DNA from: Mariniradius saccharolyticus AK6
GTDB lineage: Bacteria; Bacteroidota; Bacteroidia; Cytophagales; Cyclobacteriaceae
Reading direction: 5' to 3'
Assembly (NCBI RefSeq): GCF_000330725.2
Contig: NZ_AMZY02000013.1
Span: 1 to 64,000 of the forward strand
Length of the DNA stretch: 64,000 nucleotides
Under the pieces are notes generated by a model, which saw nothing but the letters and a program-made list of their open reading frames with translations, was not told where the DNA came from and made no database searches. A program made the position numbers and the translations under genes. This document shows positions 18,154 to 26,531 of this stretch, one piece after another. Numbering within the stretch: the stretch's first letter is position 1; every line of letters starts with the position of its first letter.

Positions 18154-19761
18154 CTATAGTCTTGGAGCGCCAGCCATAATTGTCTCGCCAGCAAAATCCT
18201 CGTATTTCTCAAAGTTTTGGATAAAACCATAGGCGAGTTCCTTTGCCTTGAGTTCATAGGCCTGGGGGTCCTGCCAAGTCGACTTTGGATTCAATATTTC
18301 CCGAGGCACTGAGGGACAATCTTGGGGGACAAGTACCCCAAAAATCTCGTGGGTTAGGTAGTCAACTCTATCCAGTTTACCTTCCAATGCAGCAGTTATC
18401 ATTGCCCGGGTATAGGCCAGTTTCATGCGAGACCCAATACCGAATGGACCACCCGTCCAACCGGTATTGACCAGCCATACGTTGACATGGTGCCGCTCCA
18501 TCTTTTCCCCAAACAATTTTGCATATGTTGTCGGGTGTAAGGGGAGAAATGCCGCCCCGAAGCAAGCGGAAAAGGTTGTTTTTGGCTCCGTAACCCCCAT
18601 TTCCGTACCTGCGACTTTTGCCGTATATCCGGAAACGAAGTGGTACATCGCTTGGCTTTTGTTGAGTTTTGAAATCGGTGGAAGTACTCCAAATGCATCC
18701 GCCGTGAGGAAAAAGATGTTTTTTGGGATTGGTCCAATTGACGGAAGTACGGCATTCGCAATATGGCGAAGTGAATAGGCGGCACGGGTGTTTTCGGTGA
18801 TGGTTTTCTCCTGAAAGTCGACTTTACGGGTTTTTGGGATGAATTTGGTATTTTCCACAATGCTGCCAAAACGGATCGCGTCCCAAATCTCGGGTTCCTT
18901 TTCACGGCTTAAGTCGATTACTTTGGCATAGCATCCCCCTTCGAAATTGAAGATGGAGTTTTCGTCCCAACCGTGCTCGTCATCGCCAATAAGTCCTCGG
19001 TTTGGATCCGCGGAAAGTGTTGTTTTTCCGGTTCCCGATAGTCCAAAAAAGATCGCTGCGTCTCCGTGCTTTCCAAGGTTTGCTGAGCAGTGCATCGGCA
19101 AAACCCCGTGTTTGATAGGAAGCAGGTAATTCAGGACGGAAAATATTCCTTTTTTCATCTCACCAGCGTAGGCGGTACCGCCGATGAGGAGGATTTTTTT
19201 GCTCAGGTGGATGATCGCGAAATTTTCCTGGCGGGTGCCATCCTCACCCGGTATTGCCTTGAAATCAGGCACACAGATGATCGTGAAATCCGCCTTGAAC
19301 TTAGCCAATTCTTCCTTGTCCGGTTGGATAAAGAGGTTGGCGCTGAAGAGATTGTGCCATGCCAGGGTATTGATTACCTTGATCGAAAGCCTGTAGTCAA
19401 TGTTGGCCCCTGCAAATACATCCCTCACATACAGGTCTTTGTCAGCGAGGTACTTCAGTATTTTGCCGTAAAGTTTGTCGAATTTTTCCTCCGCAAACGG
19501 AATGTTGATATCTCCCCACCATACGGTGTCCCGGGTAGATTCTTCCATGACAATAAAACGGTCCTTGGGAGACCTTCCGGTAAACTCTCCCGTCTCCACC
19601 ATCAGGGCCCCTGAGTCTGTAAGGCGACCTTCTCCGTTGGCAATAGCTAGTTCTACCAATTCAGCGGTTTCGAGGTTCCAAAAAATCCGGCCATTTGTAT
19701 TTGGTACTGGGTGGGGTATCGGTAAAATCTCAAGATTTTCCTGAAAAGTACTGGGGTGCAT
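18154..19761 (-). CDS. pckA: Phosphoenolpyruvate carboxykinase (ATP)
   Basis: A 535-aa enzyme converting oxaloacetate and ATP to PEP, CO2 and ADP, the entry step of gluconeogenesis. Motifs: TGRSPKDRFIV, the kinase 1a loop GLSGTGKTTLSAD, the metal-binding IGDDEHGW, FNFEGGCYAK, and the C-terminal NTGWTGGPFG with GSRMKLAYTRAMI. Length matches the ATP-dependent family. It is a single-gene unit, with a good -7 box upstream and a strong terminator downstream. Confidence 0.97.
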   Translation of the reverse strand: MHPSTFQENLEILPIPHPVPNTNGRIFWNLETAELVELAIANGEGRLTDSGALMVETGEFTGRSPKDRFIVMEESTRDTVWWGDINIPFAEEKFDKLYGKILKYLADKDLYVRDVFAGANIDYRLSIKVINTLAWHNLFSANLFIQPDKEELAKFKADFTIICVPDFKAIPGEDGTRQENFAIIHLSKKILLIGGTAYAGEMKKGIFSVLNYLLPIKHGVLPMHCSANLGKHGDAAIFFGLSGTGKTTLSADPNRGLIGDDEHGWDENSIFNFEGGCYAKVIDLSREKEPEIWDAIRFGSIVENTKFIPKTRKVDFQEKTITENTRAAYSLRHIANAVLPSIGPIPKNIFFLTADAFGVLPPISKLNKSQAMYHFVSGYTAKVAGTEMGVTEPKTTFSACFGAAFLPLHPTTYAKLFGEKMERHHVNVWLVNTGWTGGPFGIGSRMKLAYTRAMITAALEGKLDRVDYLTHEIFGVLVPQDCPSVPREILNPKSTWQDPQAYELKAKELAYGFIQNFEKYEDFAGETIMAGAPRL

Positions 19762-20075
19762 AAAGTAATATTTGGGTTTATAATCTGACTCAAATATAAA
19801 GATAAAACCAGCACATCTTCACAAGAAAATGTCCATTTTTTCTTTGTTCAATCGATTTCGAAAATATTATTTGGCGTATTTTCCAACACTATTTTGGCCA
19901 TATTTTTTTGAGATTTACGCTTGCTAAATCCTTTTTTCACCTTCTGTTTGCCAATGGAAAATGTCAATAGAAGAAAACAAAAAAATCCCTTATCATTGTG
20001 GTTATATCTTGTTTCAAAAACCAAATAATCATCGCTTTGGAAAAAAATATACCTTCAAATTCAGCCACGGAGCGG
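19762..20075. other. Divergent intergenic region between pckA and the POT transporter
   Basis: A/T-rich. It holds the pckA promoter candidate (19791-19824) on the minus strand. I see no clear promoter for the transporter. A GTG-started extension of the transporter from 19998 is possible but is not expected from family length. Confidence 0.5.
19791..19824 (-). promoter_or_regulatory. Candidate promoter of pckA
   Basis: Minus strand: an exact -7 box TATATTTG (19791-19798) and a TTG at 19822-19824, spaced by 23 bases, a little longer than usual for Bacteroidetes promoters. The transcript would have a leader of roughly 20-25 bases. Confidence 0.4.
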
Positions 20076-21623
20076 ATGGATCTCTATCCGGGACCAACCA
20101 TGTTTGGCCACCCGAAAGGACTGATGACTTTGTTTTTCACCGAAATGTGGGAACGGTTCAGTTACTATGGCATGCGTGCTCTTTTGATTTTGTTTATGAC
20201 GGCGGCGGTGGCCGATGGCGGATTGGGTTTCGATGACAAGACTTCGGGCGCCATTTATGGATTGTACACCATGGGAGTCTATCTTTTGGCCTTGCCAGGA
20301 GGATGGTTTGCTGACCGCCTGTTTGGGCTCAAAAAATCAGTTTGGTATGGCGGTATCATCATTGCCTTGGGGCATTTCACGATGGCCTTGCCTGGCATCT
20401 TCCATATGTTGGGAGACAGTGGCGTGGCCCGGGTGGGTTTGACGGCATTGGACACCAACTCGTTTTTCTTGGGGTTGATTTTGATAGTGATCGGTACTGG
20501 GCTTCTGAAGCCTAACATCAGCTCGATTGTAGGACAATTGTACCCCTCGGGGAGTATCAAGCGTGACGCGGGATTTTCAATATTTTATATGGGGATCAAC
20601 TTGGGAGGCTTTATCGCGCCATTGGCTTGTAGCGCTGTTGCAACAGTTGATTGGCATTTGGGCTTCGGTCTTGCGGGTTTGGGGATGGTCATCGGATTGG
20701 TGCAATACAGACTGAGTGGCAGTAACCTTGACGGATATGGTGAAGAGGTTGCATTTGATACGCCTGAGAAAAAGCGTGAGAAGTCATTGATGGTAAAAAT
20801 TCTCTTGGGGATTGGTGCCGTGGTCGTGTTTCTGTTGGCGATGATATTCTTGGGCTTCGTCCAAGTGAATGCAAGCGTGATTGCAGAGTGGTCGGGGATT
20901 GTGTTTCTCGTGCTTGCTTATGCCTATTTGCTTTATGTCATATTTTTTGGAGGACTCAATTCGGACGAAAGGAAGAAAGTCACCGTCATCGGAATCCTAT
21001 TCGTGTTTTCAGCCCTGTTTTGGTCAGGTTTTGAGCAGGCGGGTTCGACATTGAATTTGTTTGCTGAGCGTTTCACGGACCGTAACATGATGGGTTGGGA
21101 GATTCCTGCCGGCTTTTTCCAGTCCATCAACTCCCTGTTCATCATCATTTTTGCGCCCTTTTTTGGAGCGTTGTGGATTTGGCTTGGCCGTAGAAACATG
21201 GAACCAAATTCTCCCTTGAAATTTGCTTTGGGCCTGATTCAGCTTGGCATGGGTTTTCTGGTGATGTATTTTGCGGCAAAAATCGCTGCCGCTGGTGATT
21301 TGGCCGCGCCAAACTGGTTGATTTTCACCTATTTGCTGCACACGTTTGGGGAATTGAGCTTAAGCCCTGTTGGATTGAGTCTTGTGACCAAGCTGGCTCC
21401 AAAGCGGTACGGTGGGCAGATGATGGGTGTTTGGTTTCTCTCCGTGGCGCTTGGTAACCTGTTTGCGGGATTGATTGCCGGTGAGGCAAGCGGTGGTACG
21501 GAGGAGGCGATTTTGCAGATGCCGGACCAATACAAGCTTATTGTCATGACAGCTATCGGTGCTGGCGGTCTGCTAATCCTCATCAGTAGTCCGCTTAGAA
21601 AACTGATGGGAAATGTAAGGTAA
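20076..21623 (+). CDS. POT/PTR family proton-dependent oligopeptide transporter
   Basis: A 515-aa MFS-type transporter from the ATG at 20076 (MDLYPGPTMFGHPKG), preceded by GGAGCGG; the longer frame begins at a GTG and is not supported. Family marks: FFTEMWERFSYYGMRALL carries the ExxERFxYY motif of TM1, and GTGLLKPNISSIVGQLY with YMGINLGGFIAPL are the PTR2 signatures. About 14 transmembrane segments. It imports di- and tripeptides with protons. Single gene with a terminator after it. Confidence 0.93.
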   Translation: MDLYPGPTMFGHPKGLMTLFFTEMWERFSYYGMRALLILFMTAAVADGGLGFDDKTSGAIYGLYTMGVYLLALPGGWFADRLFGLKKSVWYGGIIIALGHFTMALPGIFHMLGDSGVARVGLTALDTNSFFLGLILIVIGTGLLKPNISSIVGQLYPSGSIKRDAGFSIFYMGINLGGFIAPLACSAVATVDWHLGFGLAGLGMVIGLVQYRLSGSNLDGYGEEVAFDTPEKKREKSLMVKILLGIGAVVVFLLAMIFLGFVQVNASVIAEWSGIVFLVLAYAYLLYVIFFGGLNSDERKKVTVIGILFVFSALFWSGFEQAGSTLNLFAERFTDRNMMGWEIPAGFFQSINSLFIIIFAPFFGALWIWLGRRNMEPNSPLKFALGLIQLGMGFLVMYFAAKIAAAGDLAAPNWLIFTYLLHTFGELSLSPVGLSLVTKLAPKRYGGQMMGVWFLSVALGNLFAGLIAGEASGGTEEAILQMPDQYKLIVMTAIGAGGLLILISSPLRKLMGNVR

Positions 21624-21656
21624 AAAAAAATGGCCCGAAGAGGGCCATTTTTTTTT
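21622..21656. terminator. Bidirectional terminator after the POT transporter
   Basis: GGCCC (21632-21636) and GGGCC (21642-21646), extended by A/T pairs, around a GAAGA loop, with A-run left and T-run right. It serves the transporter and the small convergent gene at 21673-21798. Confidence 0.88.
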
Positions 21657-21672
21657 AAGCTGTATGTTCAGA

Positions 21673-21798
21673 CTATTTGTTGGTCTTCCTGAAATCCATC
21701 GCACTAAGTCCGGCACCCAGGCCAGCCAAGATGCAGACAATCAACAAAAACAACTGAGCGCCTGATGCAAGCGGTGAACTGAATATTTCTAGTAACAT
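21673..21798 (-). CDS. Small single-pass membrane protein, unknown
   Basis: A 41-aa frame from ATG at 21798 to TAG. Residues about 13-33 form one strongly hydrophobic Gly/Ala/Leu helix (QLFLLIVCILAGLGAGL), followed by a short basic end (DFRKTNK). The N-terminus has one Glu. I do not recognise a family. Its stop lies about 25 bases from a strong bidirectional terminator, which supports a real transcription unit. There is no clear ribosome binding site, as for most genes here. Confidence 0.5.
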   Translation of the reverse strand: MLLEIFSSPLASGAQLFLLIVCILAGLGAGLSAMDFRKTNK

Positions 21799-21917
21799 AT
21801 CTAAATTGATTTCTTTGATGAATCGCCCGAAAGATACTCCAGACTTTTTTTAGGACAAAATACTTCACAAAAAAAGCAGGGAGAACCAAGAGTTTCCTGC
21901 TTAGGATGCGGGCATTA

Positions 21918-22118
21918 TCAGTCTAAATCATCTTCAAATTCATCTTCATCTTCGAAGTCATCATCGAATTCATCTTCGTCGAAGTCCTCAAAGTCCTCCT
22001 CTTCTGCAAACTCGTCTTCCTCTTCGAAGTCGTACACTTCGTCCTGGAATTCCTCTGCAAATTCGTCCTCGTCCTCAAGATCGTCGAAATCTTCAAAATC
22101 GTCGTCAAGTTCCTCCAT
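21918..22118 (-). CDS. Hyperacidic Phe-rich small protein, unknown
   Basis: A 66-aa protein from ATG at 22118 (a TTG 11 codons upstream extends the frame, less likely). 46 of 66 residues are Asp or Glu, 11 are Phe, and there is no Lys, Arg or His. Phe recurs every 3 to 9 residues inside acidic runs (DDFEDF, EEFQDE, EDEFDDD). No domain is recognisable. Such composition suggests an unstructured acidic chaperone-like, nucleic-acid-mimic or cation-binding peptide, but it could also be low-complexity drift. It follows the 161-aa unknown gene on the same strand after 70 bases. Confidence 0.6.
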   Translation of the reverse strand: MEELDDDFEDFDDLEDEDEFAEEFQDEVYDFEEEDEFAEEEDFEDFDEDEFDDDFEDEDEFEDDLD

Positions 22119-22188
22119 AGTATGAATAAGGTTAATGGTTGATGTTATCAAATGGATTGATGTGCGCTAATTAAGTCAAAATATATAT

Positions 22189-22674
22189 TTATGCAAATAC
22201 CTTATTCCGGTTATTTTTTTTCAGTTTTTTTCCCTCTTGTGTCTCGGATTTTTCAATCCATTGATTTTCCAACATTTCCATCCATTTTTCCAAATAGAGA
22301 ATTACATCCTGCCTCGAGTTTTTATTCATTTGCATCCTTCTTTCCCAAGGTATCTCGCGCAATACTTCTGGGTCTGACAGTCGCTCCAAATGTCGAAGGT
22401 CACTTATTCGCAAGCCTTTTTCCAGAAGTTTGGTGATCATGAGGTCCATCGGATAGCCGCTGCTTGGGCAGTATTCCAACAGTTGGTCATTCCAGTCTCC
22501 GCTTCGGGTCATCGCATGACGATGGATTTCGTCTTTAGTCATGTAGATCAACTCTTGGGCGAGGTTGCCACAATTGCAGCTGCCCATGTGCCCCCACTCG
22601 TACGCAGCCCCATTTCTAAGTTTTGCTATCGTTCTTCCCAGGGCAGAAATCAATTCAGGATTCGGTGTAGCCAT
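22189..22674 (-). CDS. Conserved-looking protein of unknown function
   Basis: A 161-aa soluble protein from ATG at 22674 (a TTG 5 codons earlier is possible). It has no signal peptide or membrane segment. It has a Cys/His-rich stretch near residues 28-55 (EWGHMGSCNCGNLAQELIY, DEIHRHAM), a later CPSSGYPMD, and a helical, basic C-terminus (KKLKKNNRNK). The GSCNCGN and CPSSG motifs could bind metal. I do not recognise the family. It may be co-transcribed with the downstream hyperacidic gene. Confidence 0.75.
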   Translation of the reverse strand: MATPNPELISALGRTIAKLRNGAAYEWGHMGSCNCGNLAQELIYMTKDEIHRHAMTRSGDWNDQLLEYCPSSGYPMDLMITKLLEKGLRISDLRHLERLSDPEVLREIPWERRMQMNKNSRQDVILYLEKWMEMLENQWIEKSETQEGKKLKKNNRNKVFA

Positions 22675-22887
22675 AGTACTTTTTTTCAAAAGTTAACCAA
22701 TTAACCGTATGCGGTGTTTTTTCTCCATGAAATTTTGTTTCAAAAAACTGTCAATTCTGATCGGTTTGACCGAGGTGGCATTGTAAAACAGGTCATGGGA
22801 GGTTTCCTTCGGGCTGAAAAGAATCCGGTTTTGGGGAAAAGAAGAAATGACTTGCTGAAAAAGTATGATTTTTCAAGGGGGAGGATT

Positions 22888-23259
22888 TCAGCTTTCCGCG
22901 AAATCCGGGAAGATGTTGGTGATGTACTTCTTGATTAGTGGCTTAGAAAGGTACTTTTTGACCAATGTATACTTTTCGGCCTTCATCATATCTCTTTCAT
23001 CTACGGAACTACTCAATATGTAGACTTCCGGCTGGATATTTTCTACCTTAAACTCCTCCAAAAAATCCCAACCTGTCATTTCAGGCATATTGAGATCCAA
23101 AAACAAATAATTTGGGTCGATTTGATAAATGTCCTGCAAAGCTTTGGACGCACTCTGGTACTTGAAGATCTTATGTGGGACCTTGATGTTTTTGGTTATC
23201 AGCCTTTCGGTCACGAAGGTGCTGATTGGGTCATCATCTATGAGTACGATCTTAAGCAT
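22888..23259 (-). CDS. Single-domain response regulator (CheY-like)
   Basis: A 123-aa receiver domain. The acidic pocket is VLIDDDP, the phospho-acceptor Asp is in LFLDLNMPEMTGW, the Thr/Ser switch in YILSSS, and the Lys in YLSKPL. There is no output domain. In Bacteroidetes such stand-alone receivers pass phosphate between kinases or bind partner proteins. No kinase is adjacent; the orphan kinases at 55.2 and 58.8 kb are possible partners only by absence of other receivers. Confidence 0.93.
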   Translation of the reverse strand: MLKIVLIDDDPISTFVTERLITKNIKVPHKIFKYQSASKALQDIYQIDPNYLFLDLNMPEMTGWDFLEEFKVENIQPEVYILSSSVDERDMMKAEKYTLVKKYLSKPLIKKYITNIFPDFAES

Positions 23260-23369
23260 TAACTACAAAATATTAGATTTGAAATACGATAATCACCATG
23301 CCAAATTACGAGTAATCTTTTCATTTACAATGTCGAAGAGTGAAAAAATTCCGATAACTCCTCTTTTTT

Positions 23370-23681
23370 TCAAGGATTGAATTTCTGTTTTCCTGTCAGC
23401 AATTCGAAAAACAGGATAAAATCGGATGCCAAACTGTAAAAAGGATATTGGAATGTAGCTGGTTTGTTTTTTTCAAAGAAAAAATGTCCTACCCAAGCAA
23501 AACCATATCCGACGATTGGTATTAGCCACAAAAGTCCGAAACGGCCCAGATAGATTGCGACTCCCAATATCACAAAGAGCAATGCGGTGCCTGTAAAATG
23601 TAGTTTTCGGCTCGTTGGGTTCATATGCTCGCTCAGGTAAAAAGGGTAAAATTCTTTGAGTGTTTTGAATCTTGCTTCCAT
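23370..23681 (-). CDS. DUF962/Mpo1-like family membrane protein
   Basis: A 103-aa protein with FYPFYLSEHMNPTSRKLHFTGT at the N-terminus, two or three hydrophobic segments (about 29-45, 48-66 and 80-95), and GHFFFEKNKPATFQYPFYS in the middle, the DUF962 signature. The yeast homologue Mpo1 is a dioxygenase acting on 2-hydroxy fatty acids and binds iron through His residues like those seen here (SEHMN, KLHF, GHFF). The start is 4 bases after the DUF4136 gene, so the two form an operon. Confidence 0.85.
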   Translation of the reverse strand: MEARFKTLKEFYPFYLSEHMNPTSRKLHFTGTALLFVILGVAIYLGRFGLLWLIPIVGYGFAWVGHFFFEKNKPATFQYPFYSLASDFILFFELLTGKQKFNP

Positions 23682-23685
23682 GGTT

Positions 23686-24273
23686 CTATTTGGCTTGGGT
23701 TTCCTTTAAATAGGTGGCTATGATTTTTTCAGTTGATTTTGCAACCATTTTTTGTCGCTGTTTTGGACTACTCGTCTCAGAGACGGCGGTCAGGGTCATG
23801 ACCCGTTTGTCAGAATGTGGGTCAATGAAATCGACTATCACTTGAAGAAGTTCATAACTTTGTGTGGTTGAGGTGGTCATTTGTCTGTTGAAATAGGAAG
23901 GGTTGTATACCCAAGGGTCCCACCACATGCGACTCCCCCACATGGGGTATTGGTTGGCATATACTTCTTTTTGGCGTGGATCCTGGTTGGAAGTGTAACG
24001 AATTAGGATTTCTGGATCTTCCCTATCATAAGTAAGCCCGTTTTTTTCCAACAGTTGTTGAATCTGATCCATGGTGATGGCGTCCAGAAACTCATCTTTA
24101 AAGCCATTCCTTCCTAGCTCCTTGTTGACGATGACAAAGCTTCGATAATTTCTTGGGTTTTTTACTTCCATGTTTTCTTTGAAAATCTCAATAGAAGCGC
24201 AGGACATAGTCATGAACAAAGACACAAGGACGGGAAATAATGCTTGAGGTAATTTTTTGGATCGAGTGGTCAT
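23686..24273 (-). CDS. DUF4136 domain lipoprotein
   Basis: A 195-aa lipoprotein. The signal ends in a lipobox-like LFMTMSC, giving Cys at about residue 25. The mature part matches DUF4136: RSFVIVNKELGRNGFKDEF, then PEILIRYTSNQDPRQ, and a closing LTAVSETSSPKQRQKMV helix. A Trp-rich stretch (GSRMWWDPWVYNPSYF) replaces the Gly/Tyr-rich centre of other members. Role unknown; probably anchored in the outer membrane. Confidence 0.82.
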   Translation of the reverse strand: MTTRSKKLPQALFPVLVSLFMTMSCASIEIFKENMEVKNPRNYRSFVIVNKELGRNGFKDEFLDAITMDQIQQLLEKNGLTYDREDPEILIRYTSNQDPRQKEVYANQYPMWGSRMWWDPWVYNPSYFNRQMTTSTTQSYELLQVIVDFIDPHSDKRVMTLTAVSETSSPKQRQKMVAKSTEKIIATYLKETQAK

Positions 24274-24429
24274 TTATTTTCGGCTATCTAGAAATCAATT
24301 TACTCCAAATTTTGAAAAAATGTTTTTAAAATGCGCTCATCCGATGGTTTTGACTTGCTCATGTAAGACCGACTCTTTTACAGCAACTTATTAATCCTTA
24401 TTTTCGATTTTTCACTTAAGATCATAACT

Positions 24430-25341
24430 ATGAAAAAACTATCTACCCTTTTCGCTTTTCTCTTGAGTATTCAGCTGGCTTTTGGTCAAGGGGAGGTTGC
24501 CGTACCTCAAGACACAGCATCTGCGCCCAAAGACACAACTTATTGGGACAAGCAGTTCAGCGTAGGCTTTAATTTCAACCAGGCTGCATTTTCCGGAAAC
24601 TGGAAGTCGGGTGGTGTAAATTCCCTTGCTTTTGGCTCGATCCTGGATTGGCGGCTGAAATATGCCAAAGACCGATGGAGCTGGGATAGCCAATTAGAGC
24701 TTATTTATGGTTTGGTCAAAAACGATGGACAGGAACAGTTCAGGAAATCAAATGACCGGATATTCTACGACACCAAGGTTGGCTACAAAATCAACAAGCA
24801 TTGGGGGTATTTCGCAGGATTGAACTTCATTAGTCAATTTACGGATGGTTTTGATTTTTCAGACAACGCAAATCCACTCCTGATATCCAGGTTTTTTGCG
24901 CCTGCTTTCTTGACCACTGGCTTTGGTTTCGAGTACAAACCCAACAAAGATTTCGCGCTTCGCCTAGCACCATTTTCCCCGAGGTTTACCTTTGTCACAG
25001 ACACGACATTGATCAACAATGTACCTACTAACTATGGTGTCGCGCGCGGCGAAACCCTAAGGACAGAATGGCTGGCTTTCCAAATTTTTGCGACTTACAA
25101 CAAGAAATTCAATGACAACCTGACTCTGAATTCCAGGTACCAGTTGTTTGCCAATTTGCAGGAATTTTCGTTTGAGACGATAGACCACAGGTTGGATTTT
25201 ACGTTGATTGCCAAGATTACAAAGTACGTTGACGTGACGTTTACAAGTATCAACGTTTATGATATCGATATGACTGAAGGAATACAATTTAGCCAAGCCT
25301 TGGCATTGGGCATAGTGTACAAAGTGAGTAACAAAAAGTAG
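24430..25341 (+). CDS. DUF3078 domain protein, predicted outer-membrane beta barrel
   Basis: A 303-aa exported protein with signal peptide MKKLSTLFAFLLSIQLAFGQ. DUF3078 features: WDKQFSVGFNFNQAAFSGNWKSGGVNS and long amphipathic strands through to the end (LALGIVYKVSNKK), consistent with a barrel. Function unknown. A bidirectional terminator separates it from the convergent universal stress gene. Confidence 0.87.
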   Translation: MKKLSTLFAFLLSIQLAFGQGEVAVPQDTASAPKDTTYWDKQFSVGFNFNQAAFSGNWKSGGVNSLAFGSILDWRLKYAKDRWSWDSQLELIYGLVKNDGQEQFRKSNDRIFYDTKVGYKINKHWGYFAGLNFISQFTDGFDFSDNANPLLISRFFAPAFLTTGFGFEYKPNKDFALRLAPFSPRFTFVTDTTLINNVPTNYGVARGETLRTEWLAFQIFATYNKKFNDNLTLNSRYQLFANLQEFSFETIDHRLDFTLIAKITKYVDVTFTSINVYDIDMTEGIQFSQALALGIVYKVSNKK

Positions 25342-25444
25342 GTTTTTTCACAGGTTTTTATCAAAATATTTTGAATTTTATATTTATGTAGTATTTTTGT
25401 TTCAATTGTGGTAGTTAAATAATAGTTGGTTTAGTTTTCATAAA

Positions 25445-25475
25445 AAGGGCAGGAGAGTTTCTCCTGCTTTTTTAT
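25445..25475. terminator. Bidirectional terminator between DUF3078 gene and uspA-like gene
   Basis: GCAGGAGA (25449-25456) pairs perfectly with TCTCCTGC (25460-25467) around GTT, with A-run left and T-run right. The T-run overlaps the stop codon of the minus-strand gene. Confidence 0.88.
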
Positions 25476-26308
25476 TTTCCGGAGGCCTTGAGGCTGATTA
25501 TGGGCTTGTTTGACATTGAAATCAGGTTTTCGGTAATACTAGGGGAGAAGTACTGCGCAAAGTCCGATTTGCCCTCTGTAATCGCTGCAATTCCGTCGTA
25601 TTCCCCGTGTTCAAGGAATTGTATGATTCCCCGTTCGACACTCAGTGAATCCACGATATGGATGTCATAGTTGTAATTAGAATACTCTTTTAGAAACGAT
25701 CTCCCTTGGTTGATGATATCATATGTCCCTTTGAAGTTGTTTGGGGTGTTGACATAGAGAATGTGAAGCTTTACTTTGAGTTCTTCGGCAAGCTGTTCGA
25801 TTTTTGCGAATGAACTTCCCATTTCACTCTGGAAATTTGTCGCGAAAACCAAGGTTTCCAACTTTGGATTTTCTATTTCCTTTTTGACAACAACCACCGG
25901 CATTTTTGACCTCCTAAGCATACTATAGGTGTTTGTCCCAATAATGTGGTCTCTAAATCCGTACTGTCCATGAGAACCCATCACTACGAGGTCAATATTC
26001 TCGTCCTCCGCGTATCGGTGGATTTTTTCATTCGTATTGTTGAAAATGAGCAATTTTGCGGCAGTAATCCCCATGCTCTCAGCTGCTTTTATGCGGGATT
26101 TAAGTGATTCCTTTGCTTTGGCAATGCTCTCCATGATCTCTGGAAACAAATGTTCCTGATCTTTCGTGAGTTTACTCCAATCTACAGGTGTATGAATGAT
26201 GTGTAGATAGAGGAGTTCCGCGCCAGTCTTTTTTGCTAGGAACTCGGCATATTTTTCTGAAGCTTTGGCACATTCCGAAAAGTCGGTCGGCACGAGTATC
26301 TTTTTCAT
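25472..26308 (-). CDS. Tandem-domain universal stress protein
   Basis: A 278-aa protein of two UspA domains (about 1-142 and 148-278). The first carries an intact ATP-binding signature, VVMGSHGQYGFRDHIIGTNT; the second ends with ITEGKSDFAQYFSPSITENLI, a degenerate version. Universal stress proteins bind ATP or AMP and are induced in growth arrest. Cytoplasmic; single gene. Confidence 0.92.
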   Translation of the reverse strand: MKKILVPTDFSECAKASEKYAEFLAKKTGAELLYLHIIHTPVDWSKLTKDQEHLFPEIMESIAKAKESLKSRIKAAESMGITAAKLLIFNNTNEKIHRYAEDENIDLVVMGSHGQYGFRDHIIGTNTYSMLRRSKMPVVVVKKEIENPKLETLVFATNFQSEMGSSFAKIEQLAEELKVKLHILYVNTPNNFKGTYDIINQGRSFLKEYSNYNYDIHIVDSLSVERGIIQFLEHGEYDGIAAITEGKSDFAQYFSPSITENLISMSNKPIISLKASGK

Positions 26309-26404
26309 GGCTATTCGGGATTTGATGTTTGTTGAATTAAAAATATTCCAAAAAAATGACAGTTAACCTATTGTAAATCAGTCGGTAGAATGATAAAAAT
26401 CAGT

Positions 26405-26442
26405 CTAAAAAACAAGAGCCTTGGCGTTTGCCAAGGCTCTTG
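26405..26442 (-). terminator. Terminator of tRNA-Arg
   Basis: A perfect 13-bp stem: CAAGAGCCTTGGC (26413-26425) with its complement at 26430-26442 and a 4-base loop, followed on the minus strand by TTTTTT. It starts directly at the tRNA 3' end. Confidence 0.92.
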
Positions 26443-26516
26443 TGCACCCGGAAGGATTCGAACCCTCAACCCTCGGAGCCGAAATCCGATATTCTATCCA
26501 GTTGAACTACAGGTGC
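26443..26516 (-). tRNA. tRNA-Arg (anticodon UCG)
   Basis: 74 bases on the minus strand that fold as a full cloverleaf. Acceptor stem GCACCTG pairs with CGGGTGC; the anticodon stem is TCGGA/TCCGA with loop TTTCGGC, giving anticodon UCG for CGA codons; the T arm is GAGGG TTCGAAT CCTTC. CCA is not encoded; the discriminator base is A. A strong terminator follows immediately. Confidence 0.95.
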
Positions 26517-26531
26517 GGTAAAATTATCTGA

